DNA of 64,000 nt from Stictocephala bisonia (Eukaryota; Arthropoda; Insecta; Hemiptera; Membracidae), in assembly GCA_035578905.1 (NCBI GenBank), contig JAQJVL010000001.1, positions 3,650,001 to 3,714,000 of the forward strand, given 5' to 3'. Below, in pieces: positions 54,301-57,775 of the stretch; position 1 is the stretch's first letter; each line of letters starts with the position of its first letter. A program made the position numbers and the translations under genes. Below the pieces are notes generated by a model. The model saw only the letters and a program-made list of their open reading frames with translations. It did no database searches and was not told the DNA's origin.

Positions 54301-55541
54301 GAAAAACTGGATAGGATTGGAATACATGGTGTGGCCAAGCAATGGTTTTCATCTTATTTAAGAGATCGCCAACAAGTTGCCGAGATGTCTTTTGTGAATG
54401 GTGTCACTCTGAAGCGTTGTCGTTCTGATGTGCAAACAGTTATGGCGGGAGTTCCCCAGGGCTCCATACTCGGGCCCCTGTTGTTCATCCTATATATCAA
54501 TGATCTGAAGTTATATTCCTGAAGCCCATTTATGCCTATTTGCTGACGACACGTCAATTATAATGGATAACCATTGTCGTGATTCCTTGGAGGTTAACAC
54601 TTTTGTGGACTCTAATAGAATCGTCCAGTGGTTTAAGGAAAATGGTTTGGTCATTAACAGTGATAAAACTACTTTGCTGGATTTCTCTATCTCAGGGAAG
54701 CGTAATGATGACATCAGTGTTTTTGTTGACAATGTGGAGGTGTTTTCGAAACAGACTGTGAAGTTTCTGGGTTTGTCAGTGGACAGAAATTTGAATTTTT
54801 ATTCCCACATAGATAATGTTGCACGGAAAGTTTATTCTTGAATTTTTGTACTTCGTTCACTATCACGTTTTACCAACACTGCAGTCCTTCTCACTACTTA
54901 CTATGCTTTAATATTCCCTTACCTGTTATATGCAGTAACTATCTGGGGATCGGGGAGATATACATTAAAATGAATATTTGTTTTACAAAAAAAGCACTGC
55001 GTTTTAACCTCTCTTCTCTCTTCTCAAAATGATACCGAAATAAAAATTTTCTGAAAATAATATAATGAATTATTGTACTGTAATAATGAAAACTGCATGC
55101 ACTGGGGTGAATGGTTTTCCCAAACAGCATGCAGTTTTGGGATTCATCAAAGAGAGCAAAACTATTTTCAAGAATCTAAACGTTTTAACTTTTCCTAGCT
55201 TATACATTTTTTATTTTATTTTATTTTTTTACCTTAAACAAACAGTTGGGTTATCGCGACCTCACTGTATTATTATATACTATTCAATTAATATAAAGTA
55301 GACAGTAAAAATTCTAATTTATTGGAGCTATTTTTAACGGCGATTAACTACTAGGCCTAATAAAAACCAAATCTCAAATCTTTTACTAACCTGAACCAAA
55401 TATAATACCAAGAATTATCGCAACCCCTTCCAAAAGCCCAAGTTGTTTTTTCATCTGAACAACCTCAGGTTTTGTTGAGTCTGTAGGTGATTGTAGCAAT
55501 GGACCAGCAGATTCAGCTGTAGGAATGTTCTTACGCTCCAT
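169..55541 (-). CDS. Amino-acid transporter light chain (SLC7, LAT/y+LAT type), 11 exons, 3' end off window
   Basis: This is the only host gene I can support. It encodes a 12-helix APC-superfamily transporter of the heteromeric type, which in animals pairs with a CD98/4F2hc heavy chain at the plasma membrane and exchanges neutral or cationic amino acids. Eleven exons join in phase to 472 codons with no stop; family members are about 480-530 residues, so only a short C-terminal exon is missing beyond coordinate 1. The first helix carries the unwound substrate motif GSGIF at the exon 1/2 junction (residues 49-53). Cys148 in FFPEC matches the cysteine that makes the disulfide to the heavy chain. 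Later family blocks include [31 protein letters not shown] and [12 protein letters not shown]. Insect relatives include mnd, JhI-21 and y+L-like genes; I cannot choose an orthologue. Every intron holds transposon debris but no exon is broken. Confidence 0.93.
470..541 (+). repeat. tRNA-Met-like sequence (SINE head or tRNA pseudogene)
   Basis: A perfect A-box match, TAGCGTAGTTGG at 478-489, is followed about 33 bp later by a B-box-like CGTTCGATCCC. Between them AGC-TTCATAA-GCT forms a short anticodon stem with a seven-base loop and anticodon CAT. The outer stem pairs poorly and no clean acceptor stem forms, so this is a tRNA-derived SINE head or a decayed tRNA rather than a working gene. Confidence 0.5.
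990..1063 (+). repeat. tRNA-like (Leu/Ser type) sequence
   Basis: The A box reads TGGCCGAGTGAAGG, typical of type II (Leu/Ser) tRNAs. CAGG and CCTG form an anticodon-like stem, and CCTTCAAATCTTGG is a weak B box. I take it as a tRNA-derived SINE head; a functional tRNA is unlikely because the acceptor stem does not close well. Confidence 0.4.
1209..1790 (-). pseudogene. Penelope-like retroelement fragment, GIY-YIG region, older copy
   Basis: The reverse complement of this stretch aligns base by base, with scattered substitutions and indels, to 10720-11300 of the full-length Penelope-like element at 8681-11575. It covers the region after the reverse transcriptase: the cysteine-rich linker, the GIY-YIG block and the C-terminal tail. Frames are broken throughout. It has no reverse transcriptase part, so it is truncated. Confidence 0.8.
1833..1982 (-). CDS. Transporter exon 10
   Basis: The exon has 150 nt, with an acceptor ending TCTTTTGCAG and the donor GTATTTGA. It encodes [38 protein letters not shown] and [12 protein letters not shown], giving TM9, TM10 and the basic linker. It is in phase 0 at both ends. Confidence 0.94.
1983..3450. other. Intron 9 of the transporter
   Basis: The main content is the 36-bp minisatellite at about 2598-3134. The tract TGCAGTGAATGTGTTAA at 3194-3210 resembles a piggyBac-type end next to TTAA, but no partner end was found. The rest is AT-rich with no signal. Confidence 0.6.
2598..3134 (+). 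repeat. Minisatellite array, 36-bp unit, about 14 copies
   Basis: The unit reads GTACGTGTATGGGTGGG, then a C/T GGTGGGTCARTACCACT half, 36 bp in all. Several copies alternate between two variants (GGGTGGGCTGG and GAGTGAGCGGG), giving a 72-bp higher-order period. One decayed stretch interrupts it near 2955-2985. Because 36 is divisible by three, both strands show spurious long ORFs (Gln-Tyr-His-Cys-Thr-Cys repeats and Thr-His-rich repeats); these are not genes. Related arrays occur at 17030-17620, 22710-22800, 25977-26040 and, inverted, 30820-30895. Confidence 0.9.
3451..3547 (-). CDS. Transporter exon 9
   Basis: The exon has 97 nt, with an acceptor ending TTGCCTACAG and the donor GTGAGTAA. 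It encodes [19 protein letters not shown] and [13 protein letters not shown], the family block between TM8 and TM9 (R-x-C/F-x-x-AR-x-GH-P). Confidence 0.94.
3998..4260 (-). repeat. Dispersed unclassified repeat, copy A
   Basis: Read on the minus strand this segment matches 62195-62450 and, in part, 21235-21387. Shared landmarks are CCAGTGACTG, AGGCTGC, GCTCACC, CCAAGGAACAGCC and GCACTGTC/TTATCTTGCGAT. It is richer in GC than its surroundings. No ORF, tail or terminal repeat identifies its class. Similarity to copy C may extend to about 4330. Confidence 0.6.
5520..6415. mobile_element. Tigger/pogo-like non-autonomous DNA element
   Basis: The left end CAGTAAAATATCAATAATTC and the right end, which reads CAGTAGAGCATCGAAAATCT on the minus strand, share the CAGT...ATC.A.AAT..GGA pattern of Tigger/pogo terminal repeats. A TA precedes the left end; the right flank is TT, so the target duplication is not intact. The interior of about 900 bp has no transposase that I can read. Confidence 0.55.
6958..7092 (+). repeat. Imperfect tandem duplication, about 68 bp unit
   Basis: Two adjacent copies share ATATCTGTATATGATTGGCC and AAGTATTCAAT, with GTTATCA..CTACATCAGAAA at their starts. Only two copies are present. Confidence 0.8.
8666..8680 (+). repeat. Target-site duplication, left copy (Penelope-like element)
   Basis: TATTTATAGAAAAGG here is repeated exactly at 11576-11590 on the other side of the element. Confidence 0.85.
8711..8962 (+). repeat. Left inverted arm of the Penelope-like element
   Basis: It is the reverse complement of 11323-11575 with few differences. 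The candidate start codon of the ORF (8904) lies inside it. Confidence 0.85.
8904..11261 (+). pseudogene. Penelope-like reverse transcriptase plus GIY-YIG endonuclease, two frameshifts
   Basis: The protein runs through three frames. The first (8904-10217) has the N-terminal block [32 protein letters not shown] (RT), [10 protein letters not shown] (motif A) and [18 protein letters not shown] (motif B). A one-base slip near 10140 leads to the frame ending at 11119, which has [10 protein letters not shown] (motif C), FLDVEIG, a Cys-rich linker and the GIY-YIG signature [21 protein letters not shown] second slip near 11100 leads to the C-terminal tail ending at 11261 ([12 protein letters not shown]). 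Domain order and motifs are those of Penelope-like elements. Catalytic aspartates are present; only the two frameshifts disable it, so the insertion seems fairly recent. Confidence 0.9.
11323..11575 (+). repeat. Right inverted arm of the Penelope-like element
   Basis: Inverted copy of 8711-8962; ends ...CTCTCTAATATAC directly before the right target-site duplication. Confidence 0.85.
11576..11590 (+). repeat. Target-site duplication, right copy (Penelope-like element)
   Basis: Exact repeat of 8666-8680. Confidence 0.85.
12199..13366 (+). mobile_element. Second Penelope-like element lineage, RT-less copy with inverted ends
   Basis: The left end (12201-12255, with TTCCGTCGTACAGCTCCTGT) is the reverse complement of the right end (13305-13364, with ACAGGAGCTGTACGACGGA). 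Between them lies only the C-terminal half of a Penelope-like ORF. The coding sequence starts just where the left inverted arm ends, so the reverse transcriptase was lost before or during insertion. I saw no clean target duplication. Confidence 0.75.
12246..13212 (+). pseudogene. Penelope-like C-terminal ORF (GIY-YIG), truncated at the 5' side
   Basis: The open frame can be extended upstream of its first ATG: it begins [19 protein letters not shown], the conserved stretch just after the reverse transcriptase, then [25 protein letters not shown] block follows: [20 protein letters not shown], then RFKEHL and [10 protein letters not shown]. It is open to the stop at 13210-13212. Its sequence is clearly different from the element at 8681-11575, so it is a separate lineage. With no reverse transcriptase it cannot be autonomous. Confidence 0.85.
14028..16365 (+). mobile_element. Degenerate IS630/Tc1-type transposon with D-82-E transposase
   Basis: A decayed transposase (14399-15756) is framed by weak inverted ends: GAGGCAGAGGCATCTCAGAA on the left and, on the minus strand, GAGAAAGAGGCACCCCGAAA on the right, each next to TA. The TA-flanked layout fits the IS630-Tc1-mariner group. The termini match at about two thirds of positions, so the limits are approximate. Confidence 0.6.
14399..15756 (+). pseudogene. IS630/Tc1-type DDE transposase, D-82-E spacing, many stops
   Basis: The N-terminus [20 protein letters not shown] is followed by a helix-turn-helix-like region, the first Asp in [11 protein letters not shown] (near 14932-14965) and the second in VLDNASYH (15206-15230). 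The third acidic residue is in [11 protein letters not shown] (15435-15468). I counted 82 residues between the second Asp and this Glu, much longer than in Tc1 or mariner (34). A 'DD82E' group called Sailor is known in this superfamily, and the spacing fits it. An acidic C-terminus ends at 15756. At least a dozen stops and several frameshifts make it a dead copy. Confidence 0.8.
17030..17620 (+). repeat. Minisatellite array, 36-bp unit, about 16 decayed copies
   Basis: The unit GTACTTGTATGGGTGGG followed by TAGAAGGGTCATCACCACT is again 36 bp and is related to the array at 2598-3134, but carries AGAAGGGTCATCA in place of GGTGGGTCAATAC. Copies are more diverged. Spurious ORFs occur on both strands. 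Confidence 0.85.
17870..17973 (-). CDS. Transporter exon 8
   Basis: The exon has 104 nt, with an acceptor ending CTTTGACAG and the donor GTACGGTT. It encodes [20 protein letters not shown] and [14 protein letters not shown], which is TM8 and the next loop. The left end of the 3.2-kb inverted-repeat transposon lies 57 bp upstream of this acceptor, so the branch point must fit in a very short host segment or within the transposon end. Confidence 0.94.
18031..18688 (+). repeat. Left terminal inverted repeat (about 658 bp)
   Basis: Inverted copy of 20579-21234. Landmarks shared with the other arm are ACTCGAGTTTGAGCG, GAAGCGGTGCCGTGATGCAG and CATACTTACCCCAAACAA. Confidence 0.85.
18774..20354 (+). pseudogene. DDE transposase with D-91-E spacing, broken
   Basis: It starts [20 protein letters not shown] and shifts frame near 18820 into [20 protein letters not shown]. The stop at 19127-19129 follows the recognition domain. The first Asp is in FFTDETWCG (about 19305-19330), the second in VLDQAPYH (19639-19662), and the Glu in [17 protein letters not shown] (19900-19950). I count 91 residues between the second Asp and the Glu. The acidic C-terminal end [10 protein letters not shown] resembles that of the element at 14399-15756, so the two belong to related long-spaced IS630/Tc1 groups. Several stops, a frameshift and the 19970-20106 insertion kill it. Confidence 0.82.
19970..20106 (+). mobile_element. 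137-bp Penelope-arm-derived insertion with 15-bp target duplication
   Basis: It is flanked by CTAAAGTGAATATGG at 19955-19969 and 20107-20121. The insert matches the arm of the Penelope-like element (11488-11575) and then continues through AATTCCTAGCCTAGTGCCC to CTTTAACCTAAT, the extra tail seen at 8681-8710. It has no coding capacity and looks like a 5'-truncated or solo-arm copy. Confidence 0.85.
20579..21234 (+). repeat. Right terminal inverted repeat (about 656 bp)
   Basis: Inverted copy of 18031-18688; ends at GACCCAAGAG before TA. Confidence 0.85.
21235..21387 (+). repeat. Dispersed unclassified repeat, copy B
   Basis: It aligns with 62290-62450 and, reversed, 3998-4165. Shared words include TAGTTCCA, CCGGTCAGGGCCACTGG and GGCAGGTGGCC. 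Its left side stops exactly at the TA beside the 3.2-kb transposon, so its missing upstream part was lost or replaced at the transposon boundary. Confidence 0.6.
22444..22496 (+). repeat. Short tandem duplication, about 34-bp unit
   Basis: GAGTAGGCAGTGTGAGTAGG followed by TATAT occurs twice, side by side. Confidence 0.8.
22665..22800 (+). repeat. Diverged pieces of the 36-bp minisatellite
   Basis: Three or four decayed units, such as CACTTTACGTGCAAGGGTGG and CAATGTACATGTAGG, match the array at 2598-3134. The first part (22665-22690) is in the opposite orientation. Confidence 0.7.
24241..25181 (+). mobile_element. piggyBac-type deletion derivative flanked by TTAA
   Basis: TTAA at 24237-24240 and 25182-25185 brackets the ends GCCTTTCAGTGCCAAC and, on the minus strand, CCCTTTTAGTGCCAAG. The left subterminal region has three copies of the palindrome CGTCCGATTTTTCGGACG or its half. A short reading frame from 24653 ([20 protein letters not shown], then acidic [13 protein letters not shown]) resembles the acidic N-terminus of piggyBac transposases and then ends, so most of the transposase is deleted. Confidence 0.75.
24653..24835 (+). pseudogene. piggyBac transposase N-terminal remnant
   Basis: It gives 60 codons, of which the first 40 have the acidic, Ser-rich character of a piggyBac N-terminus; the rest is hydrophobic readthrough of deleted sequence. The assignment rests mainly on position inside a TTAA-flanked element. Confidence 0.45.
25655..25808 (+). repeat. Imperfect tandem duplication, about 80-bp unit
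   Basis: CTGATAAGGAAGTGG occurs at about 25662 and 25740, each copy running on through a GTCTGAC/TTCTGAC..AGATAT stretch to TTGTTTATCT and GTGG/GTAG. Confidence 0.75.
25977..26040 (+). repeat. Two units of the 36-bp minisatellite family
   Basis: GTCAATACCTCTGTATATGT, ATGGTTGGGTC and AGTACAACTGTACACATATG match the consensus with changes. Confidence 0.7.
26375..26498 (-). CDS. Transporter exon 7
   Basis: The exon has 124 nt, with an acceptor ending ATTTGACAG and the donor GTAAGTTT. It encodes [17 protein letters not shown], then TM7 residues [17 protein letters not shown] and SSNAIAV. This matches the intracellular loop and TM7 of LAT/y+LAT light chains. Confidence 0.94.
26499..31193. other. 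Intron 6 of the transporter (4.7 kb)
   Basis: Apart from the minisatellite fragment at 30820-30895, I can assign nothing firmly. The segment 27259-27960 begins TTAACCCTAGAACGCG, like a piggyBac end, and has moderately higher GC, but I found no matching right end. The stretches 26520-27250 and 27970-30800 are AT-rich without signal. Confidence 0.6.
30820..30895 (-). repeat. 36-bp minisatellite, two units, inverted
   Basis: ACCCACCAGCCCACCCATAC and TGACCCACCTACCCACCC are the reverse complement of the 36-bp consensus at 2598-3134. Confidence 0.8.
31194..31238 (-). CDS. Transporter exon 6 (45-nt micro-exon)
   Basis: This very small exon of 45 nt encodes [14 protein letters not shown], the highly conserved stretch after TM6 of LAT proteins. 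Its acceptor is ATTTTTTTACAG and its donor GTAAGTTT. It was found by phase and family matching. A 955-bp foldback element starts only about 41 bp upstream of the acceptor. Confidence 0.93.
31280..32234. mobile_element. Foldback DNA element, arms of about 400 bp
   Basis: It starts CAGGGTGTCTCTGAACTCTC and ends with the reverse complement, GTTCAGAGACACCCTG, with TATA on both outer sides, so a TA target duplication is likely. The arms, about 31280-31675 and 31830-32234, are inverted copies with scattered differences. The 150-bp centre has no ORF. The left end lies 41 bp upstream of the micro-exon 6 acceptor. Confidence 0.88.
33937..33964 (+). repeat. Interstitial (TTAGG)n tract, about five units
   Basis: GGTTAGGTTAGGTTAGGTTA and continuation match the canonical insect telomere repeat. It is short and may be a random simple repeat. Confidence 0.7.
34584..35261. repeat. Pogo-like dispersed repeat, copy 1
   Basis: Its left end (CAGATTGCGACTATCCAGAA) and right end (CAGCAGTCTTATCACTATCC on the minus strand) share CAG..CTATCCAGA. The interior matches 43113-43934 over several blocks, for example ACCAGTAGTC, CAGTAACGCAGCTGAAAA and CTTGATCTGGATA. No coding sequence is readable. Confidence 0.5.
35420..35519 (-). CDS. Transporter exon 5
   Basis: The exon has 100 nt, with an acceptor ending GCGTTTCAG and the donor GTTAGTAT. After the split Asp codon it reads [16 protein letters not shown] and then TM6, [15 protein letters not shown]. 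The last codon TGG is split with exon 6. In LAT transporters the FYAGLFAYGGW block holds part of the substrate-binding helix. Confidence 0.94.
35520..37469. other. Intron 4 of the transporter (1.95 kb)
   Basis: It consists of the 84-bp junction repeats (36491-37469), a 261-bp Penelope-arm foldback (35655-35915), and AT-rich sequence between, with a small inverted AATAGATCTATTTAAA motif near 36215-36250. Confidence 0.75.
35655..35915. mobile_element. Penelope-arm foldback, 261 bp
   Basis: It starts TTAGGTTAAAGGGCACTAGG, the one-sided tail of the element at 8681, continues through a left arm to a GA microsatellite, then returns as an inverted arm ending CTCCAATAAAC. The internal ORF is absent, leaving a hairpin-like derivative. 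I saw no target duplication. Confidence 0.8.
36491..37535 (-). repeat. Twelve 84-bp tandem copies of the exon 4/intron 4 junction
   Basis: Splice donors recur exactly every 84 bp (plus-strand CTTACC at 36541, 36625, 36709, 36793, 36877, 36961, 37045, 37129, 37213, 37297, 37381 and 37465). Each unit, on the minus strand, carries CTAACTTGCAG, then about 61 nt matching the end of exon 4, then GTAAGTA. The copy at 37465 is the genuine exon end. Because 84 is a multiple of three, copies read on as a 28-residue repeat where the intron part is AAGTATTCTCC, and stop where it is AAGTAAACTCC (36541, 36625, 36793, 36877, 37381, 37465). Copies are nearly identical, so the array is young. Confidence 0.95.
37470..37598 (-). CDS. Transporter exon 4
   Basis: The exon has 129 nt and begins [15 protein letters not shown], continuing [18 protein letters not shown], which are the TM4-TM5 blocks of the family. Its donor (ATCG followed by GTAAGTAA) is the first of twelve near-identical donors spaced 84 bp apart (see the tandem repeat at 36491-37535). The genuine copy has GGC AAA ATC ATA GCA where the repeats have CCT AAA ATC ATA TCA, so the true exon can be told from its copies. Reading through this donor meets TAA after two codons. Confidence 0.94.
38666..39412 (+). mobile_element. piggyBac-type non-autonomous element flanked by TTAA
   Basis: TTAA at 38662-38665 and 39413-39416 brackets the ends CCCATTGCCATTCCATGATG and, on the minus strand, TCCATTGACATGATGG. 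The interior of 747 bp has only short frames. The right end directly joins a LINE remnant. Confidence 0.6.
39417..40253 (+). pseudogene. Non-LTR retrotransposon C-terminal remnant (jockey/R1-like), decayed
   Basis: Through several frames one can read KFLGIF, LRRL and [11 protein letters not shown], then SYGIIFWG and [20 protein letters not shown], which is the region after the reverse transcriptase of jockey-superfamily LINEs. It ends GTAAATAAAGAATTTTAATC, like a LINE 3' end. Stops and frameshifts are frequent. Confidence 0.7.
40835..40905 (+). repeat. tRNA-like sequence at the left end of the Harbinger derivative
   Basis: The A box TTGCTCAGTTGG matches 11 of 12 positions; GGTATCGACAG is a weak B box. 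The word GGCCGGTATCGACAGTGCG recurs inverted at 41714-41732. Confidence 0.4.
41122..41229 (+). pseudogene. MADF-domain protein, N-terminal fragment (Harbinger ORF)
   Basis: [20 protein letters not shown] and [15 protein letters not shown] form the first part of a MADF (Myb/SANT-like) domain, the DNA-binding partner encoded by Harbinger elements. It runs 35 codons from the ATG and ends in the deletion junction. An upstream extension in the same frame from 40978 does not look like coding sequence. Confidence 0.65.
41235..41593 (-). pseudogene. Harbinger (DDE_Tnp_4) transposase, N-terminal fragment
   Basis: It starts [20 protein letters not shown] and includes [15 protein letters not shown] and the family hallmark [20 protein letters not shown] followed by [13 protein letters not shown], which is the helix-turn-helix-like segment before the catalytic domain. The frame then enters antisense of the MADF fragment. All catalytic residues are missing. The frame is clean over about 120 codons. Confidence 0.85.
41714..41790 (-). repeat. tRNA-like sequence at the right end of the Harbinger derivative
   Basis: On the minus strand GCCGGCGTGGTGGCTCGGTG gives an A-box-like word (TGGCTCGGTGAC, 9 of 12) and is followed after about 45 bp by GGCCGGTATCGACAG, as at the left end. Confidence 0.35.
42350..42465 (-). CDS. Transporter exon 3
   Basis: The exon has 116 nt, with an acceptor after a TTATTTTTCAG tract and the donor GTAAGTAC. It encodes the end of TM3 and the second extracellular loop, starting [14 protein letters not shown]. The loop FFPECDLPD carries Cys148, which aligns with the conserved cysteine that ties LAT-type light chains to their heavy chain. 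It then enters TM4 (VRCIAAAVI). The phase leaves one base, completed to Cys by exon 4. Confidence 0.94.
43113..43934. repeat. Pogo-like dispersed repeat, copy 2
   Basis: It aligns in blocks with 34584-35261, including GCGACTATC at the left, ACCAGTAGTCAGAATTCAGT in the middle and CCTTGATCTGGATA at the right. It is diverged and non-coding. Confidence 0.5.
44043..45116. mobile_element. piggyBac-type non-autonomous element flanked by TTAA
   Basis: TTAA at 44039-44042 and 45117-45120 brackets CCCTCGGGCTGTT on the left and, on the minus strand, CCCTTGGGAGCTGTT on the right. The left subterminal region has repeated AACAATATA/AACGATATATC words. There is no coding sequence over 1074 bp. Confidence 0.72.
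46326..47090 (-). mobile_element. 5'-truncated LINE inserted in the piggyBac remnant
   Basis: The LINE reads on the minus strand and ends at about 46326 in AAGGTAAAGGTAAAGG, a simple-repeat tail. It contains only the end of the reverse-transcriptase ORF. I found no certain target duplication. Confidence 0.7.
46419..47087 (-). pseudogene. Non-LTR retrotransposon ORF2 C-terminus
   Basis: The open frame can be carried upstream of its first ATG: it starts [20 protein letters not shown] (the thumb-proximal block after the RT palm), then [46 protein letters not shown] and a final [16 protein letters not shown]. It is open for about 220 codons to the TAG/TAA near 46419. The catalytic palm is absent because of 5' truncation. 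Confidence 0.82.
47090..47400 (+). pseudogene. piggyBac transposase C-terminal Cys-rich domain
   Basis: The frame includes [12 protein letters not shown], a stop, then [20 protein letters not shown] and YFPACPGN, then QPC, matching the C-x2-C...C-P-x-x-P-x-L-C-x-x-P-C zinc-binding tail of piggyBac transposases. One internal stop and the lack of the catalytic core show that it is dead. Confidence 0.75.
47843..47955 (+). repeat. Penelope-arm fragment, diverged
   Basis: TGTTAGTGCACTTGTCTTCC and AAGGTAAGTTTGCTGATG match the arm at 11460-11575 with substitutions. A short inverted partner, GAGATAGGGCATCAGCAAA, lies at 48207-48225, so this may be a decayed foldback. Confidence 0.75.
49176..49398 (-). CDS. Transporter exon 2
   Basis: The exon has 223 nt, between an acceptor ending TGTACAG and the donor GTAAGTAT. It completes TM1 (GIFISPKGV), then gives TM2 ([20 protein letters not shown]) with the family signature [16 protein letters not shown], and TM3 starting at [11 protein letters not shown]. Reading through the donor would hit a stop at once, which supports the splice. It lies about 6 kb from exon 1; the intron between them holds the long antisense LINE. Confidence 0.95.
49610..50251 (+). other. Probable 5' region of the LINE, with a tRNA-like box A/B segment
   Basis: GC content rises between 49610 and 49860. At 49978-50030 TAGCTCAGTGCC (A box, 10 of 12) and GTCGCGAGTCC (B-box-like, 8 of 11) resemble a pol III promoter. 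Whether this belongs to the LINE 5'UTR or to an adjoining SINE cannot be settled here. Confidence 0.4.
50252..52530 (+). pseudogene. LINE ORF1: coiled coil - Ulp1/C48 protease - SGNH hydrolase, one frameshift
   Basis: Residues 60-190 of the first frame are heptad-like coiled coil ([19 protein letters not shown]). [13 protein letters not shown] (near 50803) is the start of a Ulp1/SENP fold. A one-base slip near 50975 moves to the frame with [19 protein letters not shown] (catalytic His, 51034), HLDF (Asp, 51085) and [11 protein letters not shown] (Gln, and Cys at 51199). A basic Lys/Ser/Asn-rich linker follows. The SGNH hydrolase has LLLGDSIIR (Ser at 51868), CPGG, HVGTNN and DGRHLN (Asp and His, 52285-52296). 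All catalytic residues of both enzymes are present. The protease may process or de-ubiquitinate/de-SUMOylate a partner; that is inference. Confidence 0.85.
52552..53504 (+). pseudogene. LINE ORF2 N-terminus: APE-type endonuclease, broken
   Basis: It begins [13 protein letters not shown] at about 52549, the first beta strand of APE domains. About 30 residues seem deleted before [21 protein letters not shown] and LLIVTVYKP follow, a frameshift occurs near 52900, then [18 protein letters not shown] and CDHHAQV (the usual SDHH with Ser changed to Cys). The catalytic Asp-Asn and the final His pair are visible. The frame stops at 53504 but continues in the same frame into the RT after this single stop. Confidence 0.82.
53505..55030 (+). pseudogene. LINE ORF2 reverse transcriptase, broken
   Basis: It runs on in frame with [24 protein letters not shown] and the [13 protein letters not shown] block. A frameshift near 53965 is followed by [33 protein letters not shown] (motif A), [20 protein letters not shown] (motif B) and, after another shift near 54515, LFADDTSI (motif C) and [15 protein letters not shown] stop at 54839-54841 is followed in frame by [20 protein letters not shown], then [13 protein letters not shown]. Order and motifs are those of CR1/jockey-type RTs. Sequence fades near 55030. Confidence 0.88.
55391..55541 (-). CDS. Transporter exon 1 (start codon)
   Basis: The exon has 151 nt. 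The ATG is at 55541-55539, followed by a hydrophilic N-terminal tail of about 35 residues ([17 protein letters not shown]...) and then the start of TM1, [16 protein letters not shown]. It ends with CAG before the donor GTTAGTAA. Just upstream on the minus strand lie TTTTTGTAG and ATATAG, so an acceptor and a separate 5'UTR exon further up are likely. No other in-frame ATG gives the family N-terminus. Confidence 0.9.
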
Positions 55542-56968
55542 CTTCTATATTAAAATCTACAAAAATTGCATAAATATTATGAACGAATATTGCATTAAAT
55601 TACAAGGATTACAAAGAATAAAAATGTAAAATAATTTTGTTTTAAATTAAGTTTATTTAGGCTATTAATGAATAACTGAAATGCAATCATATAAAATTCA
55701 TTATGATTTGGCAGAATGATATCCTAGATAGCGCCTTATGCCACTTGACCATTATATAGGCCCTACTGTTGATTCAAAAATTAAAATTATCAAAAGAACA
55801 AGGTCTAAATTTAAATCAAAGCAACAATAAACAGCCATTTTATTAGATTTTGCTGCGCCTAAAAAATTGTGAGAAAGCCAGAGGATTTAGCGGCTGCCTT
55901 AGATAAGTTATGTAAGAAATAATAATCTTTAAAAAGGTATAGGAAGATCAAAATTTGATGATAGCTAGTAAATTATATTTTAATTATAAATGCACTAACA
56001 CATATACACTTATGTATTTATTGTATATTATTATTGTATTGTAATGAATGGTATTTATTTGTTTACCAACGGTTACACCATTTACAATAGTTTACAATAT
56101 TAATTTTTTTATACAATTGGTATAGGATGGCACAGCACGAGAAAGCATGGTACATGCTGACACATGAATTTTGACTCCCTTCTGACTTTTTCATGCTTTT
56201 TTTAACTTTCTTTTTGTGTGTGCATATTTATTAAAGTGAGATAAGGGAGTTGACAAAGGCAGAATCTGAGTGTACTTTCATGATGGAAAATAAGTGCAAC
56301 GCAATATTTAAAGCAAGATGAAACAATAAATAATGCAGAGATGACTATGAGTAATAACAACAATGACCACAGGGATCTACAATAAGTACAGAGGCAGAAA
56401 TAGACTATGAAAAGCAATAACAGTAGTAAGTAACCATGAGAACTAAGTACAAATAACGTGCGTCTTGATGTGGAGAGCTAAGGGCAGATAATAAGGGATA
56501 CTGTGTTAGAGGTAATAATTTTTCATGTTAGTCATGTTGGCTATACTTCATACTTTTAAAGCATCTGAGGATTATGTTAACTTATTATGTAGTAGTAATG
56601 AAAGTGTTGTGTTTATTATTAGAAAATATGATGTTTATAAATAATAGTCTGCACTTGTATATTTTTAGATTAACCCTCGAACCGGGTTCTACTTTTTCCT
56701 GTACAGTCACATCATTTTTTGCACATTTGCAGACATTTTTTCAAAAAATGATAAAAATAGTAAAATTATATAACCCTACTTGTATTTGGTATTAGTGCAT
56801 CCTAATAAAGCAGGCTATCTAATAATAATAAAATATTACATCTTTGGGGAAAACAAAAATTTTGTATGACATGATATCTCGGATAATGACTTTTGTAAAC
56901 ATAAAAAGGGGGGGGGGTCACATTGAAAACAATATATTATAGCTAAATTCAAAATTCCAAGATAGCTT

Positions 56969-57262
56969 CATCATCATCATCAGCAGCAGGTTCCAGTCTT
57001 CTCCCGGGTCTGCTTGGTACACAGTCCTCTCCACCATAGCTTATCTTCCCACTTCCTTTCTTCCAATATGTTTTCCCATACCTCCCCTCTTCTTACTACA
57101 CTCTCCTTTAACCCATCTCTCCATCTATCCCTTGGTCTACCCCTTGGTCGTTTACCCTGTATCCTCCACTCCATCCACTTTTTTGGTATCCTCTCATCCT
57201 CCATCCTTTTCACATGTCCGAACCATCTAATTCTTTCCCTTTCTTATTCTTATTCTAATTCT
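56969..57262 (-). mobile_element. 5'-truncated RTE-type LINE fragment with 14-bp target duplication
   Basis: TTCCAAGATAGCTT occurs at 56955-56968 and 57263-57276. The insert, read on the minus strand, ends in a trinucleotide tail (GCTGCTGATGATGATGATGA), as in RTE/BovB LINEs. It carries the last part of the RT ORF: MKRMEDERIPKKWMEWRIQG, KRPRGRPRDRWRDGLKE and LWWRGLCT, ending near 56980. Confidence 0.85.
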
Positions 57263-57775
57263 TTCCAAGATAGCTTAAATATTACAAATTTCATCTAGTT
57301 TCAGGATATATAAAGGTTTTATATGTCATTTGAAGTATAAAAGTAATTGTACTTACAAAACCCTGTGTACCGGTAGTACAGTTATGCAAAAATTTGTTAC
57401 CGTGGTAACATAATTTTCAAAAATTTGCTAAAAATTCTATATAATCAGAACAGACTTCTAACTAGTACTAAAATTTATAGAATTACTTGTTCTATAAATA
57501 AAATATATTTGTAAAATGGTTACCTTGGTATCCTCTGGCTGTGAGCTTAGGGGTCCACAGATGATGATGAAATTTATCCGGCGTACGCGTGAATGTGATA
57601 ATCTTCATGTTCACAATTTTTTTTCTTTTATAAAAAGGCTTCAATATAATTTTTTGTGTGTTGTATGTATATACCAAAAGTAATGTAAAAAATTTGGGGC
57701 GGTTTGGATAATAAATGGTAGAGAAATAAAATTTTGAAATATATTGCGCGTAGCCGGAAAATGATATGAAAAAAC

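Larger units (their letters stand above)
50252..55040 (+). mobile_element. CR1-like/jockey-superfamily LINE with Ulp1 and SGNH domains, inactive
   Basis: This two-ORF non-LTR retrotransposon lies antisense in transporter intron 1. ORF1 (50252-52530) has a coiled coil, a Ulp1-type protease and an SGNH hydrolase; ORF2 (52552-55030) has an APE endonuclease and a reverse transcriptase. Esterase-bearing ORF1 proteins are known in CR1-type LINEs. ORF1 has a single frameshift, while ORF2 has several and a probable deletion. The 3' end is truncated near 55040; no tail or target duplication was identified. Confidence 0.88.
49399..55390. other. Intron 1 of the transporter (6 kb)
   Basis: Nearly all of it is a long antisense LINE (about 49600-55040). 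The stretch 55045-55390 has no assignable feature except a 25-bp imperfect inverted pair around GCATGCAGTTTT / AACTGCATGC. Confidence 0.7.

Noticed and set aside
54073..54338. Minus-strand ORFs overlapping the LINE reverse transcriptase
   Set aside because: They are antisense shadows of the RT palm motifs, which are clear on the plus strand.
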